Assembly: GCA_016871615.1 (NCBI GenBank)
Contig: VHCX01000018.1
Coordinates: 1 to 58,051 of the forward strand
Origin: Verrucomicrobiota bacterium
Lineage (GTDB): Bacteria > Verrucomicrobiota > Verrucomicrobiia > Limisphaerales > UBA9464
Reading direction: 5' to 3'
DNA length: 58,051 nt
Position numbers and translations under genes: made by a program
Shown: positions 17,198-26,768 of the stretch, piece after piece
Numbering within the stretch: the first letter of the stretch is position 1
Layout: the number at the start of each line of letters is the position of its first letter
Notes under the pieces: generated by a model
Databases searched by the model: none
Seen by the model: only the letters and a program-made list of their open reading frames with translations
What the model was told of the DNA's origin: nothing

Positions 17198-20100
17198 TCA
17201 CTCGGCCGTGGCGAGGTATTCGACGAGGTCGCGCAGGTCCTGCTTCGAGAGCAGGTCGCCGAATCCCTCGGGCATGCCCGAGAGGCCCTTCTCCCGAGCG
17301 GTGATCTCGGACTTCCGGATCGTCACCAGCCCGTCCTCGGCCGAGTTGATCACCAGCTCGGTGGTCGACTCGGACTTGATGACGCCCGCATGGCTCTGGC
17401 CGCCCTTGAGGGTGACCAGCACGTTCTCGAAGCCCGCCGCGATGCCGGCGTTGGGGTAGAGGATGCTCGTGAGCAGGTAGGCCCGGCCGTTCTTCTTGCC
17501 CAGCCCGGTGAGTTCGGGGCCCACTTCGCCGCCCTCGCCCTGCACCTTGTGGCAGCGCACGCAGCTCACCTCGGCCCGTTCGATGAAGACCTTCTTCCCC
17601 GCCTCGGCATCGCCGCCGACCAGGCAGGCCTTCCACGGGGCCGCCGGGTCCTTGGCGTCGAGGCCCGACTGGTAGCGGGCCAGGAGCGGCTTGAGCGCCT
17701 CGCGCTGGGCGGCGGCCTCGATCACGTCCAGCTCCAGCTCCGGGGCCACGGTGCCGGCGAGTGCGCCGTCCATCCATTGCCTCAGCAGGGCCTCGGCTTC
17801 GGGGCCCTTCACGGTCGCCAGCGTGGCCAGCGCCGACTGCTTCTCGGCGCGCGTGCCGCCCGCAAGCGCCTTCTCGAGGGGAGCGATCGATCCGCCGCCG
17901 GCGGCCGCGCCGGCACCCCGGGTCGCCGCGACCGGGGGGGCCTCGACGGCGAGTTGGGCGGCAAGGCTGCGGACCTTCTCGTCCTGGTCCTCGCGGGCGG
18001 CGGCCAGCGCGGCGGCGTAGTCCGGGGTCTGGAGCAGCGACAGCGCCCGCAGCGCCTCGGAGCGCGTGGGCCCGTCCGCGGCTCCCTGGGTGACCAGGGC
18101 TGCCAGGGCGGGCGAGGCCTCGGCGATCTTCAGCGCGCCGGCGGCGCGCGCGGCGGCGGCGCGGACCGGGGTCGGGGCCGACGACAGCAGGCCATGGGCC
18201 ACCGGCTTGAGCGCCTCGGCGGGCACCTTGCCGGACCGGGCGAAGGCCGTCGGACGCCACAGGCCGGTGATGCGGTCCCGGCCCGAATTGGCCGGCCATT
18301 GGGCCAGCGCGTCGATCGCCTCGGCGCGCAGGGCCTGGGGAGCCCCGTCCCGCGCGGCGTAGCCTGCCAGCGCCTGCGCGGTGCCCTCGGTGCCGAAGCG
18401 GTAGTTGGCGTTGAGCACTCGGCGCATGAGCGGCGCCTCGGTCAGACCGGGGCGCTCGATCAGGCGGGCCAGCGACTCCATGGCGCCGGCGATCGGCTGG
18501 TCGTTGATGGCCCGTGCGGCCTCGGTCACGATTCTGGGCGAGGCATCGGCCAGGAAGGCGGCGATCTCGTTGCGCTCGAGCCGGCGCAGCGCCAGCAGGA
18601 CGCCCATGCGCACGGACTCGTTGGGGTGGCGGGCGTTGTTGACCAGCGCATCGATGTCGTTGGCGCCGAGCAGGGCCATCACCCCCGCATGGCGCAGGTA
18701 GGGGTCCTGGTCGGCGTTGGCGGCCAGCAGGTCGAGGACGGCGGGGATCGATTCGCGCCGGCCCAGCTTGCCCAGGGCGAGGGTCCCGAGGGCGCGGGTG
18801 TGGGCGTCGGTGTCGCGGGTGAGGCGGACCAGCGCCTCATGGGCCCGGTCGTAGCGCAGGTCGCCCAGCACCGTCGCGGCCACGGCGCGCACCTTCGGCT
18901 CCGGGTCGGCCGTCAGCGGGATCAGCCGCTCCAGCGAGTCCACCTTGGCCCCCGCGACCCGGGTGTTACGCGCGGCCCGGGCCACCTGCCCGACGCCCTG
19001 GATGCCGTGCAGCCTGCCATGCAGGGTCTTGCTCGACAGGGCCGCCTTCAGGAGCGCCTTGTCATCGCCCCGGGCGGCCAGCTCGAACTGCGAGCCGAGC
19101 CGCACTCGGTAGTTGGGATGGGCCAGGGCCTTGGCCAGGTCGCCATTCGACCGCTGCGAGAAGCCGGCCGCCAGCAGGGCCTTGGTCTCGCGCACCAGGT
19201 CGGACGCCGAGTGGCGGGGGTCGGTGAACCGATAGATGCGGCCCTTGCCCACCGGCTCCCAGCCGTCGAACCAGTCGAGCAGCCAGAAGGCGCCATCCGG
19301 GCCCCAGTGGCCATCCGTCGCGTTGACCGACCAGATGAACTTCTGGTCGTCGACGATCTCGAAGCCTGCGCCCTTGGCCCGGTGCTTGAACTTCCACAGG
19401 CCAGAGCCGCTGGAGCTGCCCCGGAAATCGCACAGCGTGAAGGTGTCGTTCCACTCGGGGCCGCCGCCGGTGCCCTCGTAGTGGCTCACGCCGCTGGGGC
19501 CGGCCGAGATGTTCTTGATCGGCGGGGTCAGGTAGGCCGGTTGGACGTCGTTCTGCGGATGCCACATCTTCTCGGAGTTCCAGGGCCCGCGGGGATTCGG
19601 GGCGTTGCGCCCCTCCAGGAACTGCCAGCCGATGCGCCAGCCGCTGTCGCCACCCTCGACTAGCCAGGTCCATCGGGCCTGGTCGCCGCCGTCCGAGTTG
19701 TTGTCGCCCGTGAACAGGTTTCCCCATGCGTCGAAGACCATGTCCTGCGGGTTGCGCAATCCCTGGTAGACCATCTCGAGGCCGGAGCCGTCGGGCTCGC
19801 AGCGGAACACCGCCCCGCTGTCGGGCGTGCCGACCGTGCGTCCCTCGTTCTGCACCATCGAGGCGCGGTCGCCGATCGAGAAGTAGAGCCGGCCATCGGG
19901 GCCGAAGGTCAGCCCGTGCAGGTCATGCCCGAGGAAGCCCACGCGGATGCCGTGCCCGTAGCTGATGCTGCGCCGCTCGTCGGCTACGCCGTCGCCGTCG
20001 GCGTCCCGGAGCCGCCAGACATTGGGAATGTTGGCGAAGAACACGTCGCGCCCCCGGGCCAGCACGCCGGCGGCGACGCCGTCCAGCGGCGTGGCGAAGT

Positions 20101-20602
20101 TCTCGGCGAACACGGTGGACACCGTCGCCTTGCCCGTGCCCTTCGAGTCCCGCAGCAGACGCACCCGCTCGGTGTTCTTGTAGTAGCCGGCCATCTGATC
20201 GGGCTTGAGGTGGCGCTGCATCATCATCAGCCGGTCGTCGACCGACCTGCAGGCCAGGTCCTCGTCGAGCCAGTCCATGATGCCGCGGATGTCGGGAACG
20301 CCCCGCCAGGCGCGGAAGCTCTCGGCCACGAAGACGCGCCCGTCGTCGGCCACGTCAAGGGCCACGCCATGGGCCACGTCGGGCTCGGCGGCCCACAGCT
20401 CGGCCTTCCAGCCCGGCGGGTAGGTGAAGCGTTTGATGGCCCGTTCGCCCTCGTCGGACGCGGCGGCCAGGGTGGGCGCCTGGAAGGAGGTTTGTTGCGG
20501 TCCCAGCTTGTGCTGGGCGCTTGCCGTGCTGGCGGCGGCTCCGAGGGCGATGGCGAGGGCGGCGGCCAGGCGACGGCGCAGGAGGGCGGGCGTGACAGGC
20601 AT
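17198..20602 (-). CDS. PVC-type haem-binding CxxCH dehydrogenase-like protein with HEAT repeats
   Basis: A protein of 1134 residues. Signal peptide at about 8-29 (ATG 20600-20602). An N-terminal beta-propeller of the membrane-bound-dehydrogenase type found in PVC bacteria spans roughly 50-470 (FTYPPGWKAELWAAEPDVAHGVALDVADDGRVFVAES, GLRNPQDMVFDAWGNLFTGDNNSDGGD). HEAT-like helical repeats fill the middle (about 480-880). A C-terminal cytochrome c domain has CVRCH at 1014-1018 and GVIKSES, a hallmark of this family. It is presumably periplasmic and passes electrons through the haem; the substrate is unknown (glucose/sorbosone-dehydrogenase-like by fold). The frame is open upstream to 20794, but the signal peptide fixes the start. 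The upstream gap 20603-20768 holds an AT-rich dyad. Confidence 0.9.
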   Translation of the reverse strand: MPVTPALLRRRLAAALAIALGAAASTASAQHKLGPQQTSFQAPTLAAASDEGERAIKRFTYPPGWKAELWAAEPDVAHGVALDVADDGRVFVAESFRAWRGVPDIRGIMDWLDEDLACRSVDDRLMMMQRHLKPDQMAGYYKNTERVRLLRDSKGTGKATVSTVFAENFATPLDGVAAGVLARGRDVFFANIPNVWRLRDADGDGVADERRSISYGHGIRVGFLGHDLHGLTFGPDGRLYFSIGDRASMVQNEGRTVGTPDSGAVFRCEPDGSGLEMVYQGLRNPQDMVFDAWGNLFTGDNNSDGGDQARWTWLVEGGDSGWRIGWQFLEGRNAPNPRGPWNSEKMWHPQNDVQPAYLTPPIKNISAGPSGVSHYEGTGGGPEWNDTFTLCDFRGSSSGSGLWKFKHRAKGAGFEIVDDQKFIWSVNATDGHWGPDGAFWLLDWFDGWEPVGKGRIYRFTDPRHSASDLVRETKALLAAGFSQRSNGDLAKALAHPNYRVRLGSQFELAARGDDKALLKAALSSKTLHGRLHGIQGVGQVARAARNTRVAGAKVDSLERLIPLTADPEPKVRAVAATVLGDLRYDRAHEALVRLTRDTDAHTRALGTLALGKLGRRESIPAVLDLLAANADQDPYLRHAGVMALLGANDIDALVNNARHPNESVRMGVLLALRRLERNEIAAFLADASPRIVTEAARAINDQPIAGAMESLARLIERPGLTEAPLMRRVLNANYRFGTEGTAQALAGYAARDGAPQALRAEAIDALAQWPANSGRDRITGLWRPTAFARSGKVPAEALKPVAHGLLSSAPTPVRAAAARAAGALKIAEASPALAALVTQGAADGPTRSEALRALSLLQTPDYAAALAAAREDQDEKVRSLAAQLAVEAPPVAATRGAGAAAGGGSIAPLEKALAGGTRAEKQSALATLATVKGPEAEALLRQWMDGALAGTVAPELELDVIEAAAQREALKPLLARYQSGLDAKDPAAPWKACLVGGDAEAGKKVFIERAEVSCVRCHKVQGEGGEVGPELTGLGKKNGRAYLLTSILYPNAGIAAGFENVLVTLKGGQSHAGVIKSESTTELVINSAEDGLVTIRKSEITAREKGLSGMPEGFGDLLSKQDLRDLVEYLATAE

Positions 20603-20666
20603 AAAGCAGCAGAAGGTATGGGGGACACCGGGTGAAGCAAGCGACCGCTGGGCCGGCCGGGCCGAA

Positions 20667-20688
20667 AAATTGAGGAAAGAAACAATTT
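20667..20688. promoter_or_regulatory. AT-rich dyad upstream of the CxxCH gene
   Basis: AAATTG (20667-20672) and CAATTT (20683-20688) form a 6-bp dyad with a purine-only 10-base spacer. It is an AT-rich island in very GC-rich surroundings, about 65 bases before the CxxCH start codon. It is a plausible promoter or operator region; I could not fit a clean -35/-10 pair. Confidence 0.3.
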
Positions 20689-20768
20689 CCGGCACCGAAG
20701 TGCGGGGATCGGGGTCGGACCTCCGGGATGGGCTTTCCGCCGGCCGGGGAGGGGGGGGGCTTGGCGGT

Positions 20769-21446
20769 TCAGCGCCGCCGCCATGCCTTGGCACCCAGCA
20801 CTCCGAGGCCCAGCGCCGCCAGCGCCCAGAATCCCGGCTCGGGCACCGATTTGGGCATCACGTCCAGCGTCACCGCGTCGAGGCTGAGGTGCTCGCCGGT
20901 GGCCTTGAACGTCAGGTTGAAGTCCTTCACGCCGGCCTCCGGCAGGTTCCAGGTGTAGGCCAGCGAGATGTTGTTGCCGGGGAAGCCCTGCGACGGGGCG
21001 ATGGCCAGGGTGGTGGGCGTGCCCCCGATCGACACGGCGTTTCCTCCGGCCGTGTAATTGAGCCGCAGCCCGGGGTAATCGATCTCCGTGCCGAGCGTGC
21101 GGACCTGGAAGGAGATCTGGGCGATGGGCTCGAGGCTGGCGTAGTTCAGCCGGAAATTGCCCGCGCCGCCGACGCCCACGTAGATGTTGCCGCTTCCGAG
21201 CACGGCCCCGACCGGGTCCAGCTGGAGGATCGAGGCCCGGGTGCCCGTGTTGGACCCGGCCAGGTCGGGCTGGTTGGCGACATTGAAGCCCGAACTGAAG
21301 CGTTCCCAGCCGGCGACCTCGGTGCCCGCGACACCTCGGAAGAAGGGGGCGTAGAAGCCGTTGGTGCCCGCCGAGGCGGCGGGAATCAGGGAGAGGGTCA
21401 CGAGGGCGGCGAGGCCGGCCACACGGGGGCGAAAAGACATGTTCAT
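20769..21446 (-). CDS. PEP-CTERM sorting domain protein
   Basis: A protein of 225 residues. It has an N-terminal signal peptide (VAGLAALVTLSLIPAASAG) and a beta-rich middle without catalytic motifs. It ends in a textbook PEP-CTERM tail: VPEPG, a hydrophobic helix (FWALAALGLGVLGA), then the basic stop KAWRRR. Such proteins are cleaved and sorted by exosortase, often together with exopolysaccharide; no exosortase gene is in the window. Two in-frame ATGs (21446 and 21440) are equally possible starts. The 156-base gap upstream contains the AT-richer segment near 21500-21530 where a promoter would fit, but no convincing consensus. Confidence 0.9.
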   Translation of the reverse strand: MNMSFRPRVAGLAALVTLSLIPAASAGTNGFYAPFFRGVAGTEVAGWERFSSGFNVANQPDLAGSNTGTRASILQLDPVGAVLGSGNIYVGVGGAGNFRLNYASLEPIAQISFQVRTLGTEIDYPGLRLNYTAGGNAVSIGGTPTTLAIAPSQGFPGNNISLAYTWNLPEAGVKDFNLTFKATGEHLSLDAVTLDVMPKSVPEPGFWALAALGLGVLGAKAWRRR

Positions 21447-21602
21447 GTTATCAATGAGTAGGTGGGACAGTTCGTGGACTCGGGGTCATTCAAACCCCAA
21501 CCAAGTCCTTTGTATCTTTGCACAAGATTCCGGATCCGCGAATGGGAAACTTCCGGCCCACCTCCAAGGGCACCCTCCGGCGCATCGTTGCGCCTGCCGA
21601 AT

Positions 21603-22787
21603 TCAGGCGGGTTTCCGGCGCAGGCCGACGATGCGGAAGGCCGCCTGCTGCAGGACCAAGGCCTCGTCCAGGTCGGCGCTCACGAGGCGTCGGTTGGCCT
21701 CCAGCAGCACGCCCATGGCCTCGACCAGTTCGTCGGTCCGGTAGTTGGCGGCCTGCTTCATGGCCTGGAAGAGCACGAAGGGATGCGAAGCCAGCGGGTT
21801 GAAGCGCCGGTCGGCCGGCATCGACGAGGCGGGGATGCGGTCGAGTTGGGACTTGAAGGTGTTGTAGTCGCGGGCCGGCTTCAGGGAGCCGTTCGACAGG
21901 AGTTCCTTGAGCATCAGCAGCGAACGCACCTTGGAGATCAGCCCGTAGAGCAGGCCGATCTCGGACTTGCGCTTGTCGGTGCCCACGCGGATCTCCCACA
22001 GCTCCTCGTCGAGGGTCTTGAGCAGCTTGGCCAGGTTGCGGTCGCCGAGCGCCTCGGCCAGCGCGAAGGCCCGGGCGAGCTTCTGTCGCGAGACGCAGGC
22101 CTGCACGTCGCCGAGCGTCACGGAGGCCCGATCCCCCGTGTAGAGCGCCAGTTTCTCGCACTCGGAGGCCAGCATGCGCAGGTTCGGGCCGACCCGGTTG
22201 ACCAGTTCGGCCAGCGCCTCGTCGTCAATCTCCTTGCCGGCGGCACGGAGCGTCCGAAGGGCCTCGGATTCGGCCTTGCCGGCCCAGTCCTTGTCGTCCT
22301 GGGAGAGTGCCTCGAACACCTCGACCGTGCCCAGCTTCTCGAAGGCCTTGAAGAAGGCCCGGCGCTTGTCGGGCTTGCCGGCCGAGACCAGGAGCCGCAC
22401 CCCGTCCCAGCGGAAGCCCTTGAGTGTCTCCGCCAGCTCGCCTAGCGCCGTGGTCACCGCCGCCGAGCCGGCCGTGCGTTCCTCGCCAAGGAAATTGCAG
22501 TTCTGGAACCACACAACCTTCGCCACGCCGAAGAAGGGCAGGGTGTTGAGCGCCTCGATCAGGCGGGCGATCCGCTGGAGGGCCTCGCCGGAGTTGGCCG
22601 CCGAGGCGTCCACCACCTCGTGGTCCATCCCGCCCAGTTCGGCGCATCCCTGCTCATACAGGCTCCGGGCCCGTTGCTTGACCGAGAAGTCGTCGTCGCC
22701 GCAGACCAGGGTCATCGGAGCCCTGGCCCCGGCCTCGGCCGATTTCGGGGACCTGCCGGCCGCCGAGGGTTGGGAGCGGGCCGCCAT
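21603..22787 (-). CDS. holA: DNA polymerase III subunit delta
   Basis: A protein of 394 residues. The delta subunit opens the beta sliding clamp as part of the clamp loader. Supporting features are VCGDDDFSVKQRARSLYEQGC at the start of the AAA+-like domain I, KVVWFQNCNFL, the LRMLASECEKLALYTGDRASVTLGDVQACVSR linker typical of HolA, and the C-terminal collar domain (FALAEALGDRNLAKLLKTLDEEL). Length is slightly above the usual 340-350 residues because of an N-terminal extension of about 25 residues. ATG 22785-22787 overlaps the TGA of the bifunctional-nuclease gene by one base, so the two are coupled. Confidence 0.9.
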   Translation of the reverse strand: MAARSQPSAAGRSPKSAEAGARAPMTLVCGDDDFSVKQRARSLYEQGCAELGGMDHEVVDASAANSGEALQRIARLIEALNTLPFFGVAKVVWFQNCNFLGEERTAGSAAVTTALGELAETLKGFRWDGVRLLVSAGKPDKRRAFFKAFEKLGTVEVFEALSQDDKDWAGKAESEALRTLRAAGKEIDDEALAELVNRVGPNLRMLASECEKLALYTGDRASVTLGDVQACVSRQKLARAFALAEALGDRNLAKLLKTLDEELWEIRVGTDKRKSEIGLLYGLISKVRSLLMLKELLSNGSLKPARDYNTFKSQLDRIPASSMPADRRFNPLASHPFVLFQAMKQAANYRTDELVEAMGVLLEANRRLVSADLDEALVLQQAAFRIVGLRRKPA

Positions 22788-23272
22788 CAAGCCTGCTGGG
22801 AGGGTTCGCCATCCTCCGGCTCGTCGTCGGACTCCCCGGCCTCCCCGGCCCCGGCCAGGTGCTCGCTCATGTCCTCGACCTCCCGGAAGAGGCTCCGCGT
22901 CACGAAAATAGGCCGCTTGAGAGCGCTGGCCAGCGCAAGGCAGTCGCTGGGCCGGGCATCGATCTCCACCAGCTTGGTGCCCAGCTCGTTCTGCTGCCGG
23001 AGGATGAGCCGCGCAAAGAAGGTCGAATGCTTCAGCGCCGTGATCACCACCCGCTCGAGTTCGATGCCGAAGCCCTGGAACACCAGCCCCATCAAGTCGT
23101 GGGTCAGCGGCCGGTCCTTGGGTGTGCCCCGGAGGGCCATGCCGATCACCATGCCCATGTTCTGTTCGACCTGGATGACGAACACCTTTTCATCGTTGCC
23201 GATGAAGAGCGCGCAACCGCTGTTGGCCGGCAGGATGCCGCGGACCTTCACCGGGATCACGTCGTTCGCCAT
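22787..23272 (-). CDS. Bifunctional nuclease family protein (DUF151)
   Basis: A protein of 161 residues. The BFN/DUF151 domain covers most of it: [52 protein letters not shown], then FFARLIL, and the conserved [22 protein letters not shown] block. A homologue in plants has been reported to cut RNA and DNA, and bacterial members are widespread but poorly studied. The last 25 residues are an acidic low-complexity tail. ATG 23270-23272 is chosen because the domain begins right after it. It is the first gene of a two-gene unit with holA. The 179-base divergent gap upstream shows one GGGACAGGC copy and no obvious promoter. Confidence 0.88.
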   Translation of the reverse strand: MANDVIPVKVRGILPANSGCALFIGNDEKVFVIQVEQNMGMVIGMALRGTPKDRPLTHDLMGLVFQGFGIELERVVITALKHSTFFARLILRQQNELGTKLVEIDARPSDCLALASALKRPIFVTRSLFREVEDMSEHLAGAGEAGESDDEPEDGEPSQQA

Positions 23273-23451
23273 GTCGCGAGGATAGGAACGACCCGCCACC
23301 CGAAGCAAGCCGGTGCCGGGTAGGAGCTTGCCATGGGGACGGGCTGGGGACCCGGCCTTCGGAGCATGCCCCAGGGACAGGCCTGCGGTTCATGGGCTTG
23401 CCTGCGGACTTGAGATCTGGAGGGATCGGCGTTTTCCTTGCCCACCTTCGC

Positions 23452-24264
23452 ATGCGCTACATCGAGCCCCACGGCCACATGGTCAGCCGGACGACGGACG
23501 ACTACCTCGACATGGTCACCGCCGGGTGCGAGGCCGTGTGCGAGCCGGCCTTCTGGGCCGGGTTCGACCGGTCCTCGGCCGACGGGTTCCGCGACTATTT
23601 CCGCCAGTTGACCGAGTACGAACCGGCCCGGGCCGCCCGGTACGGCCTGCCGCATTTCTGCTGGCTGTGCATCAACCCCAAGGAATCCGAGGACGTCGGG
23701 CTGGCCTCCGAAGTCCTGTCGTTGATCCCGGAGTTCCTCGACCGGCCCAACGTGCTGGGCATCGGTGAAATCGGCCTCAACAAGAACTCCCGCAACGAAC
23801 TCAAGGTCCTGGAGCGCCACGTGGACCTCGCCGCCCGGACCGGGCAGTTGATCCTGGTGCACACCCCGCACCTGGAGGACAAGCTCAAGGGCACGCGGCT
23901 GATTCTTGACCTGTTGGCTGCAGATTCCCGGATCCGGCCTGAGCGCGTGCTCATCGATCATGTCGAGGAACACACCGTGCGCCTGGTGCTGGACCGCGGC
24001 CATTGGGCCGGCATGACCCTGTACCCGATCAGCAAGTGCACGCCGGCCCGCGCGGTGGACATCCTCGATATGCATGGCAGCGGGCGCCTGTGGATGAACT
24101 CGGCCTGCGACTGGGGCGAAAGCGTCCCCTTGGCCATTCCCAAGACCGCTCTGGAAATGCGGCGGCGCGGGTGGACCCGGGCGGCCATCGACCAGGTCAT
24201 CTACCAGAACCCGATCGAGTTTCTGAGCCAGAACCCCAAGTTCCGCCTGAACGCCGGCACCTGA
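23452..24264 (+). CDS. TatD-related metal-dependent hydrolase, EboB-like
   Basis: A protein of 270 residues of the amidohydrolase/TatD superfamily. Metal-site residues can be seen as EPHGHM (H7, H9), [25 protein letters not shown] and NSACDWGES (D220). The wording of these blocks is unlike housekeeping TatD DNases and matches the TatD-like member (EboB) of ebo gene clusters, which occur in Verrucomicrobia, cyanobacteria and others and have been linked to moving a precursor to the periplasm. No other ebo gene is here, so the function remains open. The start at ATG 23452 is fixed by the conserved N-terminus. It faces the PhnZ-like gene on the other strand. Confidence 0.78.
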   Translation: MRYIEPHGHMVSRTTDDYLDMVTAGCEAVCEPAFWAGFDRSSADGFRDYFRQLTEYEPARAARYGLPHFCWLCINPKESEDVGLASEVLSLIPEFLDRPNVLGIGEIGLNKNSRNELKVLERHVDLAARTGQLILVHTPHLEDKLKGTRLILDLLAADSRIRPERVLIDHVEEHTVRLVLDRGHWAGMTLYPISKCTPARAVDILDMHGSGRLWMNSACDWGESVPLAIPKTALEMRRRGWTRAAIDQVIYQNPIEFLSQNPKFRLNAGT

Positions 24265-24340
24265 AGCGGGGTGGTCCCTCGGGCGAGGAATGGGTCCCGG
24301 CCGTGGGTCCTCGAGGCGGGGGGGGCTTCGCGGTGGCCGG

Positions 24341-24919
24341 TCAACCGGCGATCCTGACCCGCACCAGCGATTGCACCAGGGGACGAAAGTCTTCCAGCGT
24401 GGGCGTCTTCATGTCGGGCACCTTGCCCTGATCGTCGAAGCGGCGCACCCGGATGGCCCGGTCGAACTGCGGATGTCTCTCGAACTCCCGGGCCTCGGGC
24501 GACTCCATCGGCCCTCCCTGCAGGGCCAGACTCTGCTTCGAGGCCGCCGACAGGTCGCCGTAGTAGCCCGGTTCTTTCCAACACAGGTAGCGCTTGGAGT
24601 CGGCATGCATGCGGATGGGGTCCACCACCTCGGGCCCGAACCATCGCTCCAGTTGGTTGGCGCCCACCCGCTCGTGGCGGGCATCGATCCCGCGGTCGGC
24701 CACGTCCTCGCCCAGATCGTGCAGCAGGTGGCCGAAATCGTGCAGCAGGCTGGCCACGACCACCTCGGGCGCCTCGCCCGACTGCTGGGCGAAGGTGGCG
24801 CATTGCAGGGCATGCTGCAGCTCCGTCACGTCCTCCCCGTAGCTGCGGTGCCCCCTGGCCCCGAACACCTGGAAAATGTGGCTGACGATCTCGGAGGGGG
24901 TGGTCGAAGTGGTCTTCAT
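24341..24919 (-). CDS. HD-domain mixed-valent di-iron oxygenase, PhnZ-like
   Basis: A protein of 192 residues. The HD-domain ligands line up with those of PhnZ/myo-inositol-oxygenase-like enzymes: Y27, H36, H60-D61, H64, H82, H105, K109, S127/S130 and D162 in the blocks LQHALQC, LLHDFGHLLHD, RHERVGA, RMHADSKRYLCW, LALQGGPM and RRFDDQGK. PhnZ opens the C-P bond of 2-amino-1-hydroxyethylphosphonate with O2. That reaction needs the hydroxylase PhnY first, and no phnY is adjacent, so the substrate may differ. ATG 24917-24919 is clear. Beyond its start lies the 344-base stretch to 25263, which holds the PEP-CTERM remnant. Confidence 0.85.
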   Translation of the reverse strand: MKTTSTTPSEIVSHIFQVFGARGHRSYGEDVTELQHALQCATFAQQSGEAPEVVVASLLHDFGHLLHDLGEDVADRGIDARHERVGANQLERWFGPEVVDPIRMHADSKRYLCWKEPGYYGDLSAASKQSLALQGGPMESPEAREFERHPQFDRAIRVRRFDDQGKVPDMKTPTLEDFRPLVQSLVRVRIAG

Positions 24920-25229
24920 GGGTCCGAAGGTGGATCGCCCGGGTCGTCCGCTTCAAGACGATTGGGGGCGTGCGAGCAGGCCACGGCCACCGGTCGGACC
25001 CCGCGTCGGGTTTTTGCAGGGCGTCGGGCCCAGGCCGTCGACCACCCTCACGGGCGCATCCCCTCATGCCGTCGCTGCCGCCGACGTGGAGGCCGGTGGC
25101 CCGGGACGGCTGGTGGAGTGGGAGGTCCGTGGATCGCCCCGCGGAGCCGTCATCCCCGAGCCCGGCCCGCTGGCCCTGCTGGTCGCCGCTGCCGTCGCCT
25201 CCCTCGGTTGGGTCGGGCGACGGCGGTGA
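24918..25229 (+). pseudogene. PEP-CTERM protein remnant
   Basis: The frame ending at TGA 25227-25229 finishes with a clear PEP-CTERM tail: VIPEPG (25149-25166), the hydrophobic helix LALLVAAAVASLGWV and the basic end GRRR. Upstream in the same frame only a short, low-confidence stretch exists (LVEWEVRG could be a last beta-strand), without a signal peptide, and its first ATG overlaps the start codon of the PhnZ-like gene on the other strand. I read it as the 3' end of a decayed exported protein. A real small protein is less likely, because sorting requires a signal sequence. Confidence 0.55.
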
Positions 25230-25263
25230 CGGCCCGGCCCACCCTCCGGAGAGCCGCCCCGGC

Positions 25264-26682
25264 TCAGCCCCCGATGAGTTCCCGCAGCGCCACGCCGCCG
25301 TCGGTCACCGGACGCGGCCGGCCAAGGGGGTCGAGGAACTCGGCGGTGGGCGACACGCCGAGCAGGTGGAAGATCGTGGCGGACAGGTCGCGCGGCCGCA
25401 CGGGCCGGGAGTCGGGATAGGCTCCGATGCGGTCGCTGGAGCCGACGATCTGGCCGCCCGGGATGCCCGCGCCGGCCATCGCCACCGAGAAGCACGCGCC
25501 CCAGTGGTCGCGTCCGCCCACCGCGTTGATCTTGGGCGATCGACCGAACTCCCCGAGGGCCACGACCAGGGTTTCGTCCAGCAGCCCGCGGGCGGCGAGG
25601 TCGTCGACCAGGGTGGCGAAGGGGCCGTCGAACTGCGGGCAGAGCACATCCCGCACGCGGCCGGCGTTGTTGGCGTGGGTGTCCCACAAGGGACTGCCCG
25701 CGACCTCGGCCTTGCCCTCCCGGGGCCAGTTCACCTGCACCAGACGGGTGCCCGCCTCGACCAGCCGGCGTGCCAGCAGCAGGCTCTGGCCGAACTTGTG
25801 CGGACCGTAGGCCTCGCGGACGGAGGCGGGCTCGCGTTCCAGCTCGAAGGCCCTGCGGCTGGCGTCGGCGTGCAGCAATTCGAAGGCCTTCCGGTGCGAT
25901 TCGTCCCACGAGGCCACGGCCCCGCTGCCCACGCCCTGGCGGAAGCGCGCGTCGAACTGGTCGAGCAGGCTGCGGCGGTCTTCCAGGCGTAGGTCCGACA
26001 CGCCCGGATGGCGGCTGAGTCCCTCGATCTGCATGGGCAGCCGGGTCGGGTCGCAGCGCATCAGCATCGGGTGCCAGGCCGGCCCCATGAAGCCGCCGTT
26101 CTGGCCGGGCCAGAGGATGTTGCCGTCGTTGGCCAGCGGCTCCGGCAGGACGACCGACGACATCGGCGAGCGGGTGCTCGGCTTGAGCATGCCCACCACG
26201 GAGGCGAGGCTGGGCCAGTCCTGAGGGCCCGGCGGCACGTTCTCCGCCTTGGTCTGGGGCTCGTAGCCGGTGAGCATGAAGGCCCCGCTGGTCGAGTGCG
26301 CATCGATCTCGGTGGTCATCGACCGCAGGATGGACAGGCGGTGGGCGATGCGCGCGGTGCGGGGCAACGTCTCGCAGAAATGCGTGCCGGGCACGCTGGT
26401 CGGGATGGAACGGAAGGTGTCCCGGATCTCCGACGGGGCGTCGGACTTGGGATCGAAGGTCTCGTGTTGGGGCGGACCGCCGGCCAAGAAGATGAGGATG
26501 CACGACTTGGCCTGGCCAAAACGGGACCCGGGCGCCGGGTTTCCGGTTCCGGCCGATCCGCGCAGTCCCGGGGCCACCAGATGGGCCAGCGACAGCCCGA
26601 ACGCGCCCAACCCGCCCACCCGAAGCCACTCGCGTCGGGTGCTCAGGGGGCCGCTGCAGGGCGGGCGTGCAGGAGTACTCAT
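25264..26682 (-). CDS. DUF1501 domain-containing protein, stand-alone
   Basis: A protein of 472 residues from ATG 26680-26682; an ATG 14 codons upstream (26724) is an alternative. A twin-arginine-like motif [11 protein letters not shown] (R16-R17) precedes a hydrophobic segment. Family landmarks are [54 protein letters not shown] and [17 protein letters not shown]. It differs clearly from the first DUF1501 protein in the window, and no DUF1549/DUF1553 partner is next to it, unlike the usual pairing. It is divergent from ispF, with a 186-base gap that carries a direct repeat. Confidence 0.9.
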   Translation of the reverse strand: MSTPARPPCSGPLSTRREWLRVGGLGAFGLSLAHLVAPGLRGSAGTGNPAPGSRFGQAKSCILIFLAGGPPQHETFDPKSDAPSEIRDTFRSIPTSVPGTHFCETLPRTARIAHRLSILRSMTTEIDAHSTSGAFMLTGYEPQTKAENVPPGPQDWPSLASVVGMLKPSTRSPMSSVVLPEPLANDGNILWPGQNGGFMGPAWHPMLMRCDPTRLPMQIEGLSRHPGVSDLRLEDRRSLLDQFDARFRQGVGSGAVASWDESHRKAFELLHADASRRAFELEREPASVREAYGPHKFGQSLLLARRLVEAGTRLVQVNWPREGKAEVAGSPLWDTHANNAGRVRDVLCPQFDGPFATLVDDLAARGLLDETLVVALGEFGRSPKINAVGGRDHWGACFSVAMAGAGIPGGQIVGSSDRIGAYPDSRPVRPRDLSATIFHLLGVSPTAEFLDPLGRPRPVTDGGVALRELIGG

Positions 26683-26768
26683 GACCTCGGTGCGGGGAGT
26701 GGTTCGACCGTTGAACGCTGCCATGGTCACCGGTTCCGGTCCAACGCGTTTTGCGGTCCCGAACGCCA

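Noticed and set aside
17117-19663. 848-codon frame opposite the CxxCH gene
   Set aside because: No domain, composition typical of antisense shadows, and the opposite strand has an unmistakable gene.
26695-26720. GGTTCGACC-like T-loop sequence as part of a tRNA
   Set aside because: No cloverleaf arms or acceptor stem can be drawn around it. No tRNA was found anywhere in the window.
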